Source: an uncultured Porphyromonadaceae bacterium (GTDB taxonomy: Bacteria; Bacteroidota; Bacteroidia; Bacteroidales; Muribaculaceae). From it: a DNA stretch of 10,086 bases. The notes beneath the pieces were generated by a model. The model made no database searches. It was not told where the DNA came from and saw only the letters and a program-made list of their open reading frames with translations. The translations under genes were made by a program, and so were the position numbers. Below are positions 1 to 7,379 of the stretch, piece after piece. The stretch is from assembly GCA_947175225.1 (NCBI GenBank), contig CAMWLX010000093.1:1-10086 (forward strand). The letters run 5' to 3'. Each line of letters opens with the position of its first letter. The stretch's first letter is position 1.

Positions 1-26
1 TCCGCTCGAAAACCTGACGAAATATT

Positions 27-52
27 AATAAAAAAATAAGTTTAAACAACTT
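27..52 (-). terminator. Possible weak intrinsic terminator after the leftward operon
   Basis: Read on the minus strand, a 5-bp stem AAGTT/AACTT around a GTTTA loop overlaps the stop codon of the membrane-protein gene. It is followed directly by the T-rich run ATTTTTTTATT. The position, right at the end of a gene, and the T-run suggest termination, but the stem is short and contains only one G-C pair. It may simply be AT-rich spacer. Confidence 0.3.
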
Positions 53-684
53 CAGAAGAAGATTTTGTTGCATAGCCATATGAATATGTATGGCATTACG
101 ATTACCGTCAAAACAATTATTGCCATACAACGGTTGACAGAATTTTCAGGAAGTCTTAGAAATCTTATACCTCTTGTGATAATGAAAGCAGTCCAAATAG
201 GAAGGAAGACGGTAAGCGTTTCAAGCACCGGCATGATTTCAGAAGGAATCCAGAACAGTGCAAGACTTGAGAGAGAATATTGCACTATCATTTTGAAAAA
301 AGGGGTTTCTGTCTTTGACTTGGCAGCCATTGGAAACGTCCATCTGCACACTACCGGCACAGCAAAATAGCTGAAAAAGAATGAAACGAATACAGATGTA
401 GCCGTGATTAGAGTAGTGGAGAGGTTGAATTCCGGAAGATAGAACCAATCAGAGAATCGACATATAGAGGTCAGCGCAATGAGTGGATAGAAACATCCCG
501 CAGCAGTCTGCTCAGGTTTCAAGCGAGAACGCCGTAAGTCTTTCCATCCAGCTGTCCCGGTCATTAGAATGCCAAGAAGCAAGAGGAAAGGACTGTGTCG
601 TTTCTTATTATCGTTTTTGATCTTTTCTGAGATAGATTCGTTTGATTGATCAATATTTAAGTCGTCAGAAGTGGAGTCGCTCAT
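52..684 (-). CDS. Multi-pass membrane protein, Yip1-like (YIP1 family candidate)
   Basis: This is a 210-residue protein with a polar, charged N-terminus (about residues 1-30, rich in Ser/Asp/Asn/Lys). About five hydrophobic segments follow, near residues 62-82, 92-113, 132-152, 155-175 and 186-209. The first block (GWKDL..SRLKPEQTAAGCFYPL) followed by five helices resembles bacterial Yip1-domain (PF04893-type) proteins, a poorly understood inner-membrane family. No catalytic motif is visible, so no reaction can be assigned. The ATG at 684 is the natural start because the polar N-terminus begins there. The gene is the third in a leftward run, 57 nt after the cinA-like gene, and is probably cotranscribed with it because I see no Bacteroidota-type promoter in the gap. 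The family call rests on general pattern resemblance. The coding call itself is firm. Confidence 0.75.
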   Translation of the reverse strand: MSDSTSDDLNIDQSNESISEKIKNDNKKRHSPFLLLLGILMTGTAGWKDLRRSRLKPEQTAAGCFYPLIALTSICRFSDWFYLPEFNLSTTLITATSVFVSFFFSYFAVPVVCRWTFPMAAKSKTETPFFKMIVQYSLSSLALFWIPSEIMPVLETLTVFLPIWTAFIITRGIRFLRLPENSVNRCMAIIVLTVIVMPYIFIWLCNKIFF

Positions 685-690
685 TTTTAT

Positions 691-720
691 AATTCAATTT
701 TTGCAGGCGAAAATTGAGTT
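691..720 (-). other. Intercistronic hairpin between the cinA-like and membrane-protein genes
   Basis: AATTCAATTTT (691-701) and AAAATTGAGTT (710-720) form an 11-position inverted repeat with one non-Watson-Crick position, around an 8-nt loop. It lies 7 nt upstream of the start codon at 684. In the leftward mRNA it would fold just ahead of the third gene, so it could tune that gene's translation, stabilise processed mRNA or weakly attenuate transcription. The stem is mostly A-T and no strong U-tract follows, so a full terminator is unlikely. Confidence 0.4.
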
Positions 721-741
721 TTAAGGGGTTATATGCTTAGT

Positions 742-1503
742 TTATTCGTCGGCAAGGTCGTCTTCCTCTTCATAGGTTTCTCGGAGAAGATTGATGAGCA
801 TTACCATGCCGTGGGCGGTAGCTTGCTCGATGACATCGTTGCGGCTTCCTTTGAAGTAACGGCACTCACTGACAAGTTTGCTGCCATATTTTGCACCGAT
901 CCAGACGGTACCAACCGGTTTATATTTTGTGCCGCCATCCGGACCCGCTATCCCGGAAGTGGATATAGCGCAGTCGCTTCGCATAAGGCGAGTAGCACCT
1001 TCAGCCATGGCTTCTACTACTTCACGACTCACTGCGCCTTGCCGATCTATGTATTCTTGTGGGACACCGAGCACTTTTGTCTTGACATCGTTGGCGTAGC
1101 TGACAATACTCCCAAGGAAATAATTGCTACTACCCGGTTGCTGGGTGATCCGATGGGCGATGTTTCCCCCTGTGCAGCTTTCCGCACAAGAGACGGTAAG
1201 CTCCCGTTCTTTCAAGAGAGCGCCAAGCACTTCTGCCAATGATTTATCCTCGTCCGCAATCACATCTTTTGTGAAAATGTCTCGAAGATTCTGGTGAAGG
1301 CGATTCATCTGGAAACTAAGGATAATCGCGCCACTATGTTGACCGGTGAGCGTAATTTTTGACAGAAGAAGATTTGCCTCAATGGCAATCTTGATATACT
1401 CCGGAAGATGCTTTTCAAAATGCTTCAGGATGCTTGCGATTTCGTCAGCTGTGTAGCCATACACAATGACGTGCCTTTTTTCGATATTTGGGACTTCATT
1501 CAT
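742..1503 (-). CDS. CinA-family protein lacking the MoCF domain; nicotinamide-nucleotide amidohydrolase (PncC-type)
   Basis: The 253-residue protein carries a C-terminal CinA/PncC domain (about residues 88-242). This domain family deamidates nicotinamide mononucleotide to nicotinic acid mononucleotide in pyridine-nucleotide salvage. The active-site pattern is intact. Ser109 lies in AESCTGG, and Tyr136 and Lys141 lie in SYANDVK; their spacing matches Ser31, Tyr58 and Lys63 of E. coli PncC. SGIAGPDGG and KPVGTVWIG follow at 183-203. Residues about 10-85 align by eye with the middle KH-like domain of full-length CinA. The N-terminal MoCF/COG1058 domain (about 170 residues, ADP-ribose pyrophosphatase in characterised CinA) is absent. 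It cannot be hidden by a frameshift, since tsaD ends only 14 nt upstream. The C-terminus is strongly acidic (EEEDDLADE). The protein is probably cytoplasmic and cotranscribed with tsaD. Confidence 0.93.
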   Translation of the reverse strand: MNEVPNIEKRHVIVYGYTADEIASILKHFEKHLPEYIKIAIEANLLLSKITLTGQHSGAIILSFQMNRLHQNLRDIFTKDVIADEDKSLAEVLGALLKERELTVSCAESCTGGNIAHRITQQPGSSNYFLGSIVSYANDVKTKVLGVPQEYIDRQGAVSREVVEAMAEGATRLMRSDCAISTSGIAGPDGGTKYKPVGTVWIGAKYGSKLVSECRYFKGSRNDVIEQATAHGMVMLINLLRETYEEEDDLADE

Positions 1504-1517
1504 AATCTTCGTAGTGT

Positions 1518-2534
1518 CTAAACTTCAACTTTTGAATAGGGAGGCATATCAAGGGAGCAGAACTCACCCTTGATATATTTGTAATATCCGGCTATGGCTA
1601 CCATAGCTGCATTGTCAGTGGAAAATGCTCGCTTTGGAATCCATGCCTTGATATGACGGCGATTGCAAAAATCCTGAATTGCATTTCGCACCCCGGAGTT
1701 TGCTGAGACTCCTCCTCCGATAGCTACGGCATTGACTTTTGTAGCCTTGACTGCTTTTGCAAGCTTGTCGAGAAGAATATCTATGATAGTCTTCTGAAGG
1801 GAGGCTGCAAGATCAGCTTTTCTTTTCTCAATAAACTGAGGGTCGTTCTTTAGGTGGTCGCGGACAGTGTAAAGAAAAGAAGTCTTTAATCCGCTGAAGG
1901 AATAGTCAAACCCCGGTATGTTAGGCTTAGCAAATTTAAAAGCATCTGGATCTCCTTCTGTGGCAAGCCGATCGATAATAGGGCCGCCGGGGTATGGAAG
2001 TCCCATCACTTTGGCACACTTGTCAAAAGCTTCTCCGGCAGCATCATCAATTGTAGACCCAAGCATTTCCATATCGAAAGGGGAGCGAACAAGTATAATC
2101 TGGGAGTTGCCTCCTGATATCAAAAGGCACAGGAAAGGAAACTCCGGCACTTCTTGCCCCTCATTCTCTTTAATGAAATGGCTGAGTACGTGTCCATGAA
2201 GATGATTGACGTCGACTGTCGGGATGCCGAGCCCAATAGCCATGCCTTTGGCAAATGATGTGCCGACGAGCAATGAACCAAGCAGCCCGGGCCCGCGAGT
2301 GAAAGCAATTGCATCTAATTCGCTGCAGACAATGCCAGCTTGACGCAATGCCTCGCTTACTACCGGAAGAATATTTTGTTGATGCGCGCGGCTTGCGAGC
2401 TCAGGAACCACTCCACCAAATTGCTCGTGGACTTTCTGACTCGCTATGACGTTGCTTCGCAGGATTCCATCTGAAATCACTGCGGCAGACGTATCGTCGC
2501 AACTTGACTCTATACCAAGGATTGTAGTGCTCAT
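1518..2534 (-). CDS. tsaD: tRNA N6-adenosine threonylcarbamoyltransferase TsaD
   Basis: TsaD (formerly Gcp/YgjD) transfers the threonylcarbamoyl group from threonylcarbamoyl-AMP to A37 of ANN-decoding tRNAs, working with TsaB and TsaE. The 338-residue length is normal for the bacterial protein. The N-terminus has the ASKHA nucleotide-binding signature GIESSCDDTSAA. His111 and His115 (in NHLHGH) and Asp307 (in STDNAAM) correspond to the metal ligands His111, His115 and Asp300 of E. coli TsaD. DDAAGEAFDK, YPGGPIID, YSFSGLKTSF and GGGVSAN are also present. The usual SGGHTQ reads SGGNSQ (140-145), which I believe is common in Bacteroidales. The start at 2534 places the glycine-rich strand at the expected position. 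It is the first gene of the leftward operon, behind a good promoter, and is divergent from tamB. Confidence 0.98.
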   Translation of the reverse strand: MSTTILGIESSCDDTSAAVISDGILRSNVIASQKVHEQFGGVVPELASRAHQQNILPVVSEALRQAGIVCSELDAIAFTRGPGLLGSLLVGTSFAKGMAIGLGIPTVDVNHLHGHVLSHFIKENEGQEVPEFPFLCLLISGGNSQIILVRSPFDMEMLGSTIDDAAGEAFDKCAKVMGLPYPGGPIIDRLATEGDPDAFKFAKPNIPGFDYSFSGLKTSFLYTVRDHLKNDPQFIEKRKADLAASLQKTIIDILLDKLAKAVKATKVNAVAIGGGVSANSGVRNAIQDFCNRRHIKAWIPKRAFSTDNAAMVAIAGYYKYIKGEFCSLDMPPYSKVEV

Positions 2535-2580
2535 TGTTGTTGTTTATGTCTTCTGACTTATCGGATGAGGATGAGTAATG

Positions 2581-2612
2581 CAAAGTTAATACTATTTTTT
2601 GAAAGATGCAAA
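2581..2612 (-). promoter_or_regulatory. Bacteroidota-type promoter for tsaD
   Basis: On the minus strand, TTTG (2612-2609) is separated by exactly 20 nt from TAACTTTG (2588-2581). This matches the Bacteroidota primary-sigma consensus of a -33 TTTG and a -7 TAnnTTTG. Transcription would begin near 2575, giving a leader of about 40 nt before the tsaD ATG at 2534. Both boxes match perfectly and the spacing and distance to the gene are right, so this is the best-supported regulatory site in the window. Confidence 0.8.
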
Positions 2613-2632
2613 TCTCTTTTTTATGTTTTTCT

Positions 2633-2665
2633 TTAGCGTTAAATCGCGTTTTTTTATTAATTTTG
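2633..2665 (+). promoter_or_regulatory. Probable promoter for the tamB unit
   Basis: TAATTTTG (2658-2665) matches the Bacteroidota -7 box TAnnTTTG. TTAG (2633-2636), 21 nt upstream, is a 3-of-4 match to the -33 TTTG. Transcription would begin near 2671, leaving a leader of about 67 nt before the tamB ATG. The -33 element is weak, and in such AT-rich sequence a chance -7 match is possible. It lies about 50 bp from the tsaD promoter, so a regulator bound between them could affect both units. Confidence 0.45.
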
Positions 2666-2737
2666 TAGAGAAATGTGGTAAGCAAGTAGATTTTTATGGG
2701 TCTACAGAATCGCAAAGTTATGTTTATCTAACTATAA

Positions 2738-5700
2738 ATGAGTCTATTGAAATCTGTATACAATGTATTCAGAAGCATTATCATGACAGTGATTGTGCTT
2801 CTTGTGATTGTATACGTAGGATTGTATGTAGTATTGTCTGTGCCATCAGTTCAAAATAAAATTAAAGATAGAGTTTGCGAGGAAGTATCTTTAGTTCTTG
2901 GGGGCACACTCGGAATTGAATCCTTGACAATCCAGCCTTTCAGTGAGGTCATATTGACTGATGCAACGCTTCTTACTCCCGAAGGAGAAAAATGTGCTGA
3001 GATTAGGAAAGTGGCAGCGGGCATAGATCTGTTAAGACTTATTATGGATCGTAAGGTGGTGCTGAACTATGCTGAAATAATTGGGCTGGATGCTTCGATC
3101 GTTCAGAAATCAGAGGGAGCGCCAATGAATATACAGTTTTTGATTGATGCTTTGTCGCCGAAAGATAAAAATAAACCGGCTACAATATTTGACTTGAGGA
3201 TAAGGAATATCGTGATTCGCGATTCCAAGGCAAGTCTATCAAGGCCATGGATGTCAGATTCTTTAGGTGTTAAAACCCGGTATGCTGATATTGATGTCTC
3301 AAGGCTAAGGATGGATTTAAGTATTCCCATCTTAAAAAATGACCAATTTAAATTTGATGTCAGAAACTTGCAGTTTGAAGTTTCCCCGGGTATTAATTTG
3401 CGTGGATTGACAGCTGAAGTGGAATATCTAAAGAATCCGGATAAGAAGGGAGGCGATCGGGTAATCGTAAAATATTTGGCGATGGAACTTCCAAATTCAT
3501 CATTTGCCATAGGGGATATGGACATGAGAGTTGACTCCATTTCTGATATTCGCGCACAAGTGGATGGAAGGTTGACTCCGTCTGACTTTTCATCTCTCGT
3601 GCCTCAACTTAGTGCTTTCGATTCACCATGGGCTCTACAGTTGGATGCTCTATATAAAGACAATAGTATTGATATTTCGGAATTTCTTCTTGGCAATGAG
3701 GATTCTAATTCAATGATAAGCGTGAAAGGGAATGCAGTAGGTATCAATAAAAAAGATAGTCTAAATCTGACGCTCAGTAATCTTCATGCTGAACTTTCAT
3801 CCAAATTGATATCTGCCGTCGTCTCAATTTTTCCAAACATAAGCAGCAAGGGGAAGCATATTGTAGAGAAAACCGGAGGTGTACTTTTGGATCTTGAAGG
3901 GAATCTTACAGATGGGAACAGTGCAGATGCCAAAGGAGTGGTAACTACTGATTGTGGAAGTGTGGATTTCACAGCGAATTGCAGTCGCTTGCATTCAAGG
4001 AAACCCATGATGGCATTAAATGCAACCGGGAAAGAAATAAAACTTGGAGAATTGCTTTCAACCGGCCTGATAGGGCAAGCTTCGTTTAATGTAGATGCTG
4101 AAGTTGCAGGGTTTGATCGCAATGCAGAGGGACATCTGACGCTGACATCTGAGGATTGTGAAATTTTCGGAAATCCAATTACCGGATTGGATTTTGATTT
4201 GGAAAAATCAGGAAAAGACATCAGTGTTACCCTCGACGTTTCTTCTGATAAAATGGGAATGAATCTTGATGCTGCAGCTATGCTTGCAGGAAAAGACACG
4301 AGAGCGCAAGTGGATATGGCTTTTTCCGGAATAGATCCGTCAGACTTCGGAATCAAGGGTAAAATGTCGGAATGCATCGTATCAGGAAAATTCACAGCTA
4401 ATACTGTCGGCAACAGTGTCGACAATATGACAGGAATGCTCGATCTAAGTGATTTTACAATACTAAGAACAAATGGCAGTAAGCTTAATTTGAAAAATCT
4501 GACAATACATTCCGATTCGTTGATATATCAAAATAATGAAATCGGACCAGCTATTAGCCGAGAGATCAAACTTACATCAGATTGGTTTGATGTAAATGCG
4601 TCAGGAAAAATCATACCAAGCACTTTATGGAAGGAAATAAGGATGATGATCGGAAAAGTTTTTCCTTCATTTTCCTCCTTAACGAAGAAAATCATGGAAG
4701 AGCCGCAGGCTAATAATGATTTTACATTTAATATCCTCTTTAAGGGAACATCAGCACCTTACACTTTCTTAAATTCTCCCATACGTCCGCTCACGGATAT
4801 GCAATTGCTCGGAACTATAGACATGGAGCAAGGAAAGATTTTCTTAAATACGTCTACTCCACATCTGCTACAAGGGAAAAACAAAATTATAAGAGACTTT
4901 GATTTTTCTCTTGATATCGATTCATTTCTTGGCATGGCGAAAATCAATACCGGATTGATTTTCCCTGCAAAGAAAGGCGACGTAGAATTAGCAGCAGACA
5001 TATATGCTGTGCATGATAAGGTAAGAATGGATTTAGGGCTAAATCCTACGATGAAAAGCATTCTTAAAGGAGGATTAGCTTTAGAGGCATTTTTTTCTCG
5101 GATTCCTAATCCGTTTAAGACAAAAGGAGACCTTGCTGTTAGGGTAGATATTCTTCCATCGACTGTGACAATCAGCGATAAGGCATGGTCGGTAGCAAGC
5201 GGAGCTATTGATTATTCAGGAAAACGAATTGAAGTAGATAATTTCTTGATTAGTCATGAAGATCAGTTTATAAAAATCGAGGGAGTAGCTTCTGAAAGCG
5301 ATGAAGATTTAGTCAAAGTCAGACTCAATGACATTGATTTGGAATACATATTCAATATACTTAACATCAATTATGTCTCATTTGGGGGAATGGCTACTGG
5401 AGAAGTAGTGGGAAGCCGATTGTTGACAAAGAATCTTGAAGCAAAGACAAAGTTTTTGCATGTAAAGGATCTAAGTTATAACGGAGCTGTATTGGGTGAT
5501 GGAGATCTCGCCTCGGAGTATGACATAAGGGAGCAGAAAGTAGGAATATATGGAGTGATACGAGATCCTTTGACGAGAGAACGCAAGGCAAGCGTAGATG
5601 GCGGAGTATGGGTGACACGCGATTCACTAAGTTTTGGCTTCGATGCCAATAAAGTAAATGTTGGGATTATGAAGCCGTTTGTCTCGGCGTTCTGTTCTGA

Positions 5701-7366
5701 TTTGAATGGAGAAGCATCCGGCAAATGCAAGCTTTTTGGCACGTTCTCAGACATCGACCTTGTAGGAGACTTAAGGGCAGATACTCTCTCGATGAAATTG
5801 GATTTTACTAATACATGGTATCATGCCGGCTGTGATTCGGTGTATCTTCATAAAGGCGTAATAGAAATTCCTCCATTGACGCTTTATGATGATGAAGGGC
5901 ATACTGCTGAATTCAGCGGATGGCTTAAGCATACTTATTTCCACAATCCTTCCTTCAATTTCAGATTGAGGGAGGCAAAGTCGCTTTTGTGTTATGACAC
6001 CAACGAGAAACTGAATCCATTATGGTATGGCACAATCTATGGTTCGGGTCATGCTCAAATTAATGGGTATACGGGGCTCATAGACATAGATATGAATATG
6101 ACTACTGAAGAAGGTTCTAAATTCTATTATATCATCAGCGATGCTGAAGATGTGGAGCAATATTCATTCTTGACGTTTACTGATAAAAGGAAGGCGCAAG
6201 AAAAAGCTGCTGAAGTAGACAGTATTCCTGATTATCTATTGAAATTCCAGAAACAACAAGAAGCAGAAGAAGAGAGATCGAGCAATGTCATTCTTTCACT
6301 TAAGGGTTCAGTCACAAATGCTGCGTTAGTCACGCTTGTGATGGATCCCAAAGCCGGTGACAATATTACGGCAAGAGGACAAGGGGCATTGCAGATGGAT
6401 TACAATTTGGCAAGCAATGATTTGAGGATGATCGGAACGTATGTGCTTGATGAAGGTAACTATAACTTTACGCTTCAAGACATCATCATCAAGAATTTCA
6501 ATATCCGGAAAGGGAGTCAGATAAAATTTGACGGGGATCCGATGAAAGCTATTCTTGACATTACGGCTACATATAGAGTGAATACAAATCTGACGGATCT
6601 TGACAAGAGTTTTTCGACAGACAAGGAGCTGAACAGAACAAATGTGCCTGTAGATGCAGTTCTACTTGTAGACGGACCTATGACCAATCCTGATATCACA
6701 TTTGATATAGAGTTGCCTACATTGACATCAGATGTAGAAAGAAAGGTGAAAAGTCTGGTGTCTACCAACGACATGATGAGTCGCCAAATAATATATCTAT
6801 TGGCTTTGAATCGCTTCTACACTCCGGAATATACAGGAGGACAGAGCAATGGGTCGGAATGGTCGAGTGTGGCATCATCCACGATATCATCCCAGCTCAG
6901 CAATATATTGAGTCAGATGACCGACAAATTGGATGTCGCTCCTTCATTTAGAAGCGATAAGGGAGACTTCACAGACATGGAATTTGACTTGGCTCTTTCA
7001 TCCAGATTGCTCAATAATAGGCTGCTGATCAATGGAAATTTCGGATACCGAGATAAAAATACGAGCAACACGCAATTTGTAGGGGATTTCGATATAGAAT
7101 ATCTTCTAAGTAAAAATGGTAATCTTCGTCTGAAAGCTTATAATCATTTCAATGACCAGAACTATTATTTGCGTTCAGCTTTGACTACTCAGGGTGTTGG
7201 AGTTGTCTTCCAGCGTGATTTTGACCGTCTGTTCAGAAGAAAGAAGGAAGATGGCTACGAGGATAGAAAGGAAGAATCTACTGATTCAATCTTTGACGGC
7301 TTTAAATCACTTAAGCCGTTAGAAACAGATATTAGAGATTCAATTAATCAAGTCAGTAAACATTGA
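2738..7366 (+). CDS. tamB: TamB-like translocation/assembly module protein (AsmA/TamB superfamily, DUF490)
   Basis: TamB-family proteins are anchored in the inner membrane and span the periplasm with a long beta-taco groove. They are linked to outer-membrane protein assembly (with TamA) and to phospholipid transport between the membranes. This 1542-residue protein fits. It has one N-terminal membrane anchor (about residues 12-34), an AsmA-like start (PSVQNKIKDRV, then GGTLGIESLTI), and over 1000 residues of short alternating strands. The C-terminal TamB/DUF490 domain runs from about residue 1100 to 1490, including ILSLKGSVTNAALVTLVMDP near 1184 and GTYVLDEGNYNF near 1233. A charged Lys/Glu-rich segment lies near 1148-1180, and a charged tail follows the barrel-proximal region. 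The start is certain because TAA immediately precedes the ATG in frame. No TamA gene is visible in the window. The gene is divergent from tsaD and closely followed by the patatin gene. Confidence 0.95.
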   Translation: MSLLKSVYNVFRSIIMTVIVLLVIVYVGLYVVLSVPSVQNKIKDRVCEEVSLVLGGTLGIESLTIQPFSEVILTDATLLTPEGEKCAEIRKVAAGIDLLRLIMDRKVVLNYAEIIGLDASIVQKSEGAPMNIQFLIDALSPKDKNKPATIFDLRIRNIVIRDSKASLSRPWMSDSLGVKTRYADIDVSRLRMDLSIPILKNDQFKFDVRNLQFEVSPGINLRGLTAEVEYLKNPDKKGGDRVIVKYLAMELPNSSFAIGDMDMRVDSISDIRAQVDGRLTPSDFSSLVPQLSAFDSPWALQLDALYKDNSIDISEFLLGNEDSNSMISVKGNAVGINKKDSLNLTLSNLHAELSSKLISAVVSIFPNISSKGKHIVEKTGGVLLDLEGNLTDGNSADAKGVVTTDCGSVDFTANCSRLHSRKPMMALNATGKEIKLGELLSTGLIGQASFNVDAEVAGFDRNAEGHLTLTSEDCEIFGNPITGLDFDLEKSGKDISVTLDVSSDKMGMNLDAAAMLAGKDTRAQVDMAFSGIDPSDFGIKGKMSECIVSGKFTANTVGNSVDNMTGMLDLSDFTILRTNGSKLNLKNLTIHSDSLIYQNNEIGPAISREIKLTSDWFDVNASGKIIPSTLWKEIRMMIGKVFPSFSSLTKKIMEEPQANNDFTFNILFKGTSAPYTFLNSPIRPLTDMQLLGTIDMEQGKIFLNTSTPHLLQGKNKIIRDFDFSLDIDSFLGMAKINTGLIFPAKKGDVELAADIYAVHDKVRMDLGLNPTMKSILKGGLALEAFFSRIPNPFKTKGDLAVRVDILPSTVTISDKAWSVASGAIDYSGKRIEVDNFLISHEDQFIKIEGVASESDEDLVKVRLNDIDLEYIFNILNINYVSFGGMATGEVVGSRLLTKNLEAKTKFLHVKDLSYNGAVLGDGDLASEYDIREQKVGIYGVIRDPLTRERKASVDGGVWVTRDSLSFGFDANKVNVGIMKPFVSAFCSDLNGEASGKCKLFGTFSDIDLVGDLRADTLSMKLDFTNTWYHAGCDSVYLHKGVIEIPPLTLYDDEGHTAEFSGWLKHTYFHNPSFNFRLREAKSLLCYDTNEKLNPLWYGTIYGSGHAQINGYTGLIDIDMNMTTEEGSKFYYIISDAEDVEQYSFLTFTDKRKAQEKAAEVDSIPDYLLKFQKQQEAEEERSSNVILSLKGSVTNAALVTLVMDPKAGDNITARGQGALQMDYNLASNDLRMIGTYVLDEGNYNFTLQDIIIKNFNIRKGSQIKFDGDPMKAILDITATYRVNTNLTDLDKSFSTDKELNRTNVPVDAVLLVDGPMTNPDITFDIELPTLTSDVERKVKSLVSTNDMMSRQIIYLLALNRFYTPEYTGGQSNGSEWSSVASSTISSQLSNILSQMTDKLDVAPSFRSDKGDFTDMEFDLALSSRLLNNRLLINGNFGYRDKNTSNTQFVGDFDIEYLLSKNGNLRLKAYNHFNDQNYYLRSALTTQGVGVVFQRDFDRLFRRKKEDGYEDRKEESTDSIFDGFKSLKPLETDIRDSINQVSKH

Positions 7367-7379
7367 AAAAAAGTAACAT

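Noticed and set aside
733..1242. 169-codon open frame on the plus strand inside the cinA-like gene
   Set aside because: It lies antisense to a gene with a full catalytic pattern, shows no recognisable domain and has low-complexity, Cys/Phe-rich content typical of a shadow frame.
2110..2120. SGGNSQ instead of SGGHTQ in TsaD as a possible loss of function
   Set aside because: All metal ligands and other motifs are intact, and I recall the same SGGNSQ form in Bacteroides TsaD, so it is probably a lineage variant.
3784..4425. 213-codon open frame on the minus strand inside tamB
   Set aside because: It is antisense to a continuous 1542-residue protein of a clear family. Its Ser/Pro-rich composition with no domain is what the reverse of a beta-rich gene gives.
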